Origin: Dehalococcoidia bacterium
GTDB lineage: Bacteria; Chloroflexota; Dehalococcoidia; Dehalococcoidales; W498
NCBI GenBank assembly: GCA_030608125.1
Contig: JAUWEU010000015.1
Span: 1 to 9,686 of the forward strand
Length of the DNA: 9,686 nucleotides
Reading direction: 5' to 3'
The notes beneath the pieces were generated by a model. It did not search any database, was not told the origin of the DNA, and saw only the letters and a list, made by a program, of their open reading frames with translations. Shown here piece after piece: positions 6,764 through 9,686 of this stretch; within the stretch, counting starts at the first letter, position 1, and each line of letters opens with the position of its first letter. The translations under genes and the position numbers were made by a program.

Positions 6764-6840
6764 GGGCGGTTAGCTCAGTTGGTTAGAGCGCTGCGTTGAC
6801 ATCGCAGAGGTCACTGGTTCAAGTCCAGTATCGCCCACCA
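6764..6840 (+). tRNA. tRNA-Val (anticodon GAC)
   Basis: A 77-nt cloverleaf folds fully. The acceptor stem GGGCGGT pairs with ATCGCCC (one G-T). The D stem is GCTC/GAGC. The anticodon stem CTGCG/CGCAG holds the loop TTGACAT with anticodon GAC at 6798-6800. The variable loop is short, and the T stem ACTGG/CCAGT has the loop TTCAAGT. The discriminator A and CCA are encoded. It reads GUC and GUU valine codons. The T loop and everything after it also serve as the last codons of the leftward recombinase frame, consistent with use of the tRNA 3' end as an integration site. Confidence 0.97.
6819..6840. other. Candidate attachment site: tRNA 3' end shared with the recombinase frame
   Basis: The last 22 bp of tRNA-Val, from the T loop to CCA, also encode the final residues and TGA stop of the recombinase remnant on the opposite strand. 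Integrases next to a tRNA 3' end are the classic layout of an element end (attL or attR). I could not find a second copy of this segment elsewhere in the window, so the other end is either outside it or lost. Confidence 0.45.
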
Positions 6841-7690
6841 TAGTGTACAATAGGGGGAACTACGAGAGTTTCCTCGGATAAAGAACCTGCTGAAAGTGGC
6901 ATATTGTAGGTAAGCAAGACCTCAGTACCGGTAACTCTCACTTCCCTGATGAAGCTCTTGATAAAGGATCTCCTCTCAGCCAGTGGACTTTCTTCAAGTA
7001 GATTTCGTAAGTCTTCCACGTAATCTTTCACTGTTTCCAGGTCGGCAAGCTCTACCTTTCTATCGGAAAGCAGGTTTTCCAGTTCCCACCGTGCCGTATG
7101 TAGTTGTTCCTGGCGTTGCCTAAGACACTGGATCCGAGGCGCCAGATCAGAGAGCTGCAAACTACCGGTTTCCAGAGCATCATACAATCTCTCCAGACGC
7201 TGATTAACATTATCTATCTCCACAGAAATGACATTCGGGCGCTCCCGGTACTCACCGGCTGCGGCGTCCATCTCTTCGTTTACTAGATGTACCAGCTTGT
7301 TTAGGTTCTCATAACTTATGATATGTTCTTTTATCTTACAGATTACCGCTTGCTCAAGCTTGCTGCTGTTGGTATATCGAGCCGGGCATGAGCCCATACC
7401 CTTTTTCTATAGAGTACCACACACGTAGTAATGGAACCTGCCCTCCTTGGCATCCTGTCCGATGAGAGCTTTACCACAGTATCCACACTTTGCCAGACCA
7501 CTCAGCAGGTAGTTACTGGAGACTCTCTTCGGGTGTAGTGTGACAAACGCCCTTTAGAGATGTCTATCAGACCCTTACCTTTGATAACGTTTTCAAAGAT
7601 ACGTCGCACTACCTGTGCCTGGTACGCTTCAATCTCAAGCCTTGGATGCTCCCTGCCACCATCAGTCACCTTTACTTTTCTGTATCTATT
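6819..7690 (-). pseudogene. Large serine recombinase remnant, catalytic domain missing
   Basis: Three reading-frame pieces align in order with the C-terminal half of large serine recombinases. At about 7684-7556 the frame reads YRKVKVTDGGREHPRLEI...VVRRIFE...KGKGLIDIS, the start of the recombinase domain. At 7553-7410, in another frame, it reads VTLHPKRVSSNYLLSGL, CGYCG (half of the zinc ribbon) and FHYYVCGTL, ending at an in-frame TAG (7409-7407). At 7406-6819, in that same frame, it reads KKGMGSCPARY, a long coiled coil (EYRERPN...ARWELENLL) and ESPLAERRSFIKSFIREVRV. About 60 residues usually found between the first two pieces are missing. No N-terminal catalytic serine domain is visible beyond 7690. 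The longest open stretch (ATG at 7397, 192 aa) ends inside the tRNA-Val gene with the codons for RYWT. It is an inactivated integrase that probably belonged to an element inserted at this tRNA. Confidence 0.88.
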
Positions 7691-7753
7691 TAAAGGGGGC
7701 TCCTCCCCCCTGAATTAGCTACGATTTTGGGGAAATAGTTACTGATATAACCG

Positions 7754-7798
7754 GGTAAACCATATATGGTAAACGGTATGGTAAACCATATGGTAAAC
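7754..7798 (+). repeat. Four GGTAAAC direct repeats with CCATAT(AT)GG palindromes
   Basis: GGTAAAC starts at 7754, 7768, 7780 and 7792 (spacing 14, 12, 12). The spacers alternate between CATAT-type and GGTAT-type, making perfect palindromes ACCATATATGGT (7759-7770) and ACCATATGGT (7785-7794). Read in frame they spell a repeated M-V-N-G/H. They could be a protein-binding array of the lost element or the degenerate repeats of a dead gene. Confidence 0.7.
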
Positions 7799-8003
7799 GG
7801 GCTAATGAAGTTTGACACTGAAACTGGAGGCTATCTGAGTTTAGGGCAAATTACTTCTGTTAACAATATTGTCTTATGTTCAGTCGCGTTAGCGATGTTC
7901 GCAGCTTCCAGGTGACGACTGAGGGTACTCTGTTTACGATAGCGGCAGAGACAGCAGTTCGATTTTCCTGCCTCCGGTCATAATAGCTGCTTTATCGGTC
8001 AAA

Positions 8004-8085
8004 CCACTGGCAGCCAATTCACCAGTGGCGTTCACTTGTGAATACGGCAAGTGAATTCGTGCCAGTGAATACGCACCCAGTGAAT
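8004..8085. repeat. Inverted repeat plus GTGAAT direct-repeat cluster
   Basis: CCACTGG (8004-8010) and CCAGTGG (8022-8028) form a 7-bp inverted repeat. It is followed by GTGAAT at 8038, 8051, 8065 and 8080 (spacing 13, 14, 15), with one inverted copy, ATTCAC, at 8017-8022. Several copies are extended to AGTGAATAC or AGTGAATTC. Confidence 0.6.
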
Positions 8086-8200
8086 ATGCAGGCACCCTTT
8101 CTGAGTAAGGTAGGCTGGTGGGACAGGGCCTCTTGCGAGGCTAGAAATGCCTCAAAACTACCGCCAACCACAGCTTATTTTCTTATAGTAAAAGTAGCGA

Positions 8201-8225
8201 AGTGGGCTTCCACCAGTGGGCTTCC
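8201..8225 (+). repeat. Two copies of AGTGGGCTTCC, 14 bp apart
   Basis: Exact 11-bp direct repeats at 8201-8211 and 8215-8225, with period 14, similar to the period of the neighbouring repeat clusters. Confidence 0.6.
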
Positions 8226-8249
8226 GCTTGTGGCTCAAGGAGGTAGAAG

Positions 8250-8297
8250 GTGTTTAGCTGCAAGCTATGTCGAAAGAAGTTTAAGACGATGAGTTAG
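8250..8297 (+). CDS. Possible tiny CxxC peptide or decayed gene start
   Basis: A 15-codon frame, GTG to TAG, reads MFSCKLCRKKFKTMS. It has a perfect AAGGAGGT at 8237-8244, 5 nt before the GTG. The C-K-L-C pair followed by basic residues resembles the start of small zinc proteins. The layout (AAGGAGGT, short gap, GTG, CxxC) mirrors the 46-aa zinc-ribbon gene at 8662. It may be the surviving front end of a related gene, a true micropeptide, or chance. No promoter is obvious. Confidence 0.25.
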   Translation: MFSCKLCRKKFKTMS

Positions 8298-8479
8298 TTG
8301 GGTGGACACGCGTCCAACGCTCGGATTGACAGGACACTGGAAATGAAAGAGGTGTGAGCAAGCCAAACTGAGCTTAGAATTGCACTTTCTTCTCTCTTGT
8401 TCAGCCGTCTCCCCCGGTCAAAACGAGCCTGGTTCTGTCAAAATCGCACGGCCGGTCTTTCCAAACATCGCCATCAATT

Positions 8480-8513
8480 CTATTCTATCTATACTATCTA
8501 TGAGTCTATCTAT
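8480..8513. repeat. CTAT-rich simple-sequence tract
   Basis: Seven CTAT units start at 8480, 8485, 8489, 8494, 8498, 8506 and 8510. It is a low-complexity tract in non-coding DNA. Confidence 0.7.
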
Positions 8514-8573
8514 ACGATTGTTGCAGACTATACTCTATGTGCCAGTGCTCCTCTCTCGGCATCTGCGTTACCC

Positions 8574-8594
8574 CCAGGGGTCACCCACCCCTGG
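8574..8594. repeat. Small perfect hairpin upstream of the zinc-ribbon promoter
   Basis: CCAGGGG (8574-8580) and CCCCTGG (8588-8594) form a 7-bp stem with a 7-nt loop. No T-tract follows, so it is not a typical terminator. It ends 8 bp before the -35 element at 8603. Confidence 0.5.
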
Positions 8595-8602
8595 CTCCAG
8601 CG

Positions 8603-8631
8603 TTGACGCCTCTGCCTATATCTGCTATCCT
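8603..8631 (+). promoter_or_regulatory. Promoter for the zinc-ribbon and toxin-antitoxin genes
   Basis: TTGACG at 8603-8608 (5 of 6), a 17-bp spacer, then TATCCT at 8626-8631 with an extended -10 TGC immediately before it. The predicted start, near 8638, leaves a leader of about 24 nt carrying AAGGAGGT. Confidence 0.6.
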
Positions 8632-8661
8632 GCTTTATGAATAAGAGTTAAGGAGGTCAAC

Positions 8662-8802
8662 GTGCAAGCGTATTGCGTGAAATGCCGAGCCAAGAAGGAG
8701 ATGAAGGACACTAAGGCGATAACCATGAAGAATGGTAAGCCGGCGACTCAGGGTGTATGCCCCACCTGCGGTACCAAGATGTTCCGCATTGGCAAGAGCT
8801 AA
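8662..8802 (+). CDS. 46-aa zinc-ribbon protein (DUF5679-type)
   Basis: A very short protein with two CxxC pairs, Cys5/Cys8 (YCVKCRAKKEMKD) and Cys33/Cys36 (VCPTCGTKMFRIG), about 25 residues apart. This is the layout of a four-cysteine zinc ribbon that fills the whole protein. The pattern of a first CxKCR pair, a KNGKPATQG linker and a CPxCGTKMFRIG end fits the small DUF5679 family as I know it; the cellular role is not established. The start is GTG, preceded by a perfect AAGGAGGT at 8650-8657 and a good promoter at 8603-8631, all of which support real expression. It lies 41 nt upstream of the DUF433 gene and is likely on the same transcript. Confidence 0.85.
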   Translation: MQAYCVKCRAKKEMKDTKAITMKNGKPATQGVCPTCGTKMFRIGKS

Positions 8803-8843
8803 AAAATGCCTGACCACAGCCTGATGTGGCCGAGGAGGAAACG

Positions 8844-9089
8844 ATGGCAAATGAGACAAGCCATAGAGAACGAATCGCGATTGACCATCGTATACACTTT
8901 GGGAAGCCATGCGTAGCTGGTACACGAATCCCTGTAGAAGATGTCCTTGGATTGATTCAGGAAGGAAGCCCCTTCAAGGAGATTATCGAGAAATACTATC
9001 CCGACTTAGAGATTGAGGATGTGAAGGCTTGTGCTAAATATGCGGCTGAACTGGTGCGGTCGGAAGAGATTCATGTGGAGACCTCGTAA
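8844..9089 (+). CDS. DUF433 family antitoxin-like protein
   Basis: An 81-aa protein with the DUF433 pattern: GKPCVAGTRIPVEDVLGLIQEG (20-41), then FKEIIEKYYPDLEIEDVKACAKYAAEL (44-70). These form a small winged-helix-like DNA-binding fold. Such proteins commonly sit directly upstream of DUF5615 PIN-like proteins and are viewed as antitoxins that bind the toxin and repress the operon. The frame also extends to a GTG at 8826. The site GAGGAGG, 5 nt before the ATG at 8844, decides for the shorter form. Its TAA overlaps the next gene's ATG (TAATG). A small CCACA/TGTGG inverted repeat (8814-8829) just upstream of the ribosome site could be an operator; that is speculative. Confidence 0.87.
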   Translation: MANETSHRERIAIDHRIHFGKPCVAGTRIPVEDVLGLIQEGSPFKEIIEKYYPDLEIEDVKACAKYAAELVRSEEIHVETS

Positions 9090-9460
9090 TGCAGCTCCTG
9101 ACGGATCAGGACGTCTACTACATGACAATTGAGTGGTTGAGGAAAGAGAACCATGATGTGGTGACGGCTAAGCAAATAGGGATGGAGCAGGCAGGTGATG
9201 AAGAGCTTCTGAAGAAGGCCAGGGACACCGACAGGTTGCTACTTACAAGGGACAAAGGTTTTGGTGCGCTCGCCTTTCTGAAACCCGAAGAGTCACCAGG
9301 AGTAGTCCTTTTGCGAGGGAGGCCAGCAGCGCTCGAAGCGGTTCATCATGAACCTAAGCGCCTTCTCGTAGAACATAAAGAGGAGGAACTCAAAAGGCTT
9401 TTCTGCGTGGTGGAACCCCATCGGCATCGAATCCGTTATCTCTCAAAGAGAAGTGGGTGA
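9089..9460 (+). CDS. DUF5615 PIN-like toxin
   Basis: A 123-aa protein of the PIN-like DUF5615 family, whose members are thought to be RNases of VapC-like toxin-antitoxin pairs. The N-terminal LLTDQDV gives Asp6 and Asp8 where relatives have an LADENV-type acidic motif. AGDEELLKKAR (35-45) supplies the middle acidic residues, and LLLTRDKGFG (50-59) with Asp55 is the conserved third strand. PGVVLLRGRP follows, as in the family. Acidic positions expected for metal binding are therefore present, so it looks active. It starts in a 1-nt overlap with the DUF433 gene and has GGAG about 8 nt upstream, the standard coupled layout. The tail (about 95-123) is basic and somewhat longer than the domain itself. 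Confidence 0.87.
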   Translation: MQLLTDQDVYYMTIEWLRKENHDVVTAKQIGMEQAGDEELLKKARDTDRLLLTRDKGFGALAFLKPEESPGVVLLRGRPAALEAVHHEPKRLLVEHKEEELKRLFCVVEPHRHRIRYLSKRSG

Positions 9461-9605
9461 AGAAGGGGTTGTCGTACCATCCTGACGAGTAACGATTGCA
9501 CAATGTAGGAAATTGTTGGGTCACACGATGAACTGTTTAATTCGGAAGCCATTGCGTTTGCGATTACCGATTCAGGCCCCTCCTGTTACAATACTCGTGA
9601 ATGCG

Positions 9606-9686
9606 CTATGCTGGTATAACTACAGTTACTGTTGTCCCTCTACCCGGTTCAGATTGTACCGTTAGAGTGCCATCAAGTAACTGAGC
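9606..9686 (-). CDS. Sensor histidine kinase, C-terminal end (partial)
   Basis: The last 26 codons of a gene entering from the right edge on the minus strand. The translation ends LTVQSEPGRGTTVTVVIPA, matching the final strand pair of the HATPase_c domain (L-x-V-x-S-x-PGxGTxVxVxxP), which ends most sensor histidine kinases. It could also belong to a related GHKL ATPase, but this tail is most typical of two-component sensors. It converges on the toxin gene; the 145 bp between them (9461-9605) show no gene or clear terminator. Confidence 0.8.
   Translation of the reverse strand, partial: AQLLDGTLTVQSEPGRGTTVTVVIPA

Larger units (their letters stand above)
7691..8649. other. Decayed, repeat-bearing region without a convincing gene
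   Basis: About 950 bp between the recombinase remnant and the small zinc-ribbon gene. It holds a G5/C5 hairpin at about 7695-7708, four GGTAAAC copies (7754-7798) and a CCACTGG/CCAGTGG inverted repeat (8004-8028). It also holds a GTGAAT cluster (8017-8085), an 11-bp direct repeat (8201-8225), a CTAT-rich tract (8480-8513) and a 7-bp hairpin (8574-8594). The longer open frames on both strands have biased, low-complexity or arginine/serine-rich translations with no domain I recognise. I read it as the eroded interior of the element marked by the recombinase. Confidence 0.5.

Noticed and set aside
7754..8085. CRISPR array
   Set aside because: Repeats are 6-7 bp at 12-15 bp period with no unique spacers of 30 bp or more, and no cas genes are present.
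8038..8292. 84-codon plus-strand frame in the repeat region
   Set aside because: Its start lies inside the GTGAAT repeats, it has no ribosome site, and the translation shows no domain or plausible composition.
8380..8640. 86- and 69-codon overlapping frames before the zinc-ribbon gene
   Set aside because: They translate a CTAT-rich tract and a hairpin, lack ribosome sites and overlap the promoter at 8603; both look like chance.
8635..8925. 96-codon minus-strand frame
   Set aside because: It is antisense to the zinc-ribbon and DUF433 genes, which have strong ribosome sites and recognisable motifs.
9461..9605. Minus-strand frame (ATG near 9546) as a small gene between toxin and kinase
   Set aside because: It has no spaced ribosome site, overlaps the 3' end of the toxin gene and shows no recognisable motif.

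Overview
The window is a piece of a bacterial chromosome, most likely from Chloroflexota and probably a Dehalococcoidia-like lineage. This is inferred from the Thermus/Chloroflexi-style OPRT, the compact fused riboflavin operon, a tiny four-cysteine DUF5679-type protein, and decayed serine-recombinase and palindromic repeats. No rRNA or other phylogenetic marker is present, so the assignment is tentative.

Positions 1-5500 are dense housekeeping DNA. The 3' end of mutL (+) meets a convergent lepB-pyrE pair (-), and their stop codons overlap. Divergent from lepB is a complete riboflavin operon, ribD-ribE-ribBA-ribH (+), packed with gaps of 2 and 29 nt and a 1-nt overlap. It encodes all the core enzymes from GTP and ribulose-5-phosphate to riboflavin, apart from the phosphatase step. 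ribH runs into a convergent two-gene unit (-) that encodes an EF-Tu domain-2-like protein and an antibiotic-biosynthesis-monooxygenase (ABM) domain protein.

Positions 5500-6840 begin with a GC-rich element of three hairpins lying between two divergent promoters. The rightward promoter is a perfect TTGACA-17-TATAAT. It drives a 76-aa coiled-coil/CxxC protein translationally linked to a BioY biotin transporter subunit. A tRNA-Val(GAC) with its own good promoter follows.

Positions 6819-8660 look like the scar of an integrative element. The open frame of a serine recombinase C-terminus ends inside the 3' end of the tRNA. Upstream, the recombinase is broken by a stop codon, an internal deletion with a frame change, and loss of the whole catalytic domain. 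Beyond it lies about 950 bp without a convincing gene, holding several short, degenerate direct-repeat clusters.

Positions 8603-9686 hold a good promoter and a 46-aa zinc-ribbon protein. A DUF433/DUF5615 (PIN-like) toxin-antitoxin pair follows. The C-terminal tip of a sensor histidine kinase enters from the right on the minus strand. I see no clear undescribed system. The best leads are the tRNA/recombinase junction, the palindromic element whose end matches the pyrE ribosome-binding site, the repeat clusters, and the small CxxC proteins.
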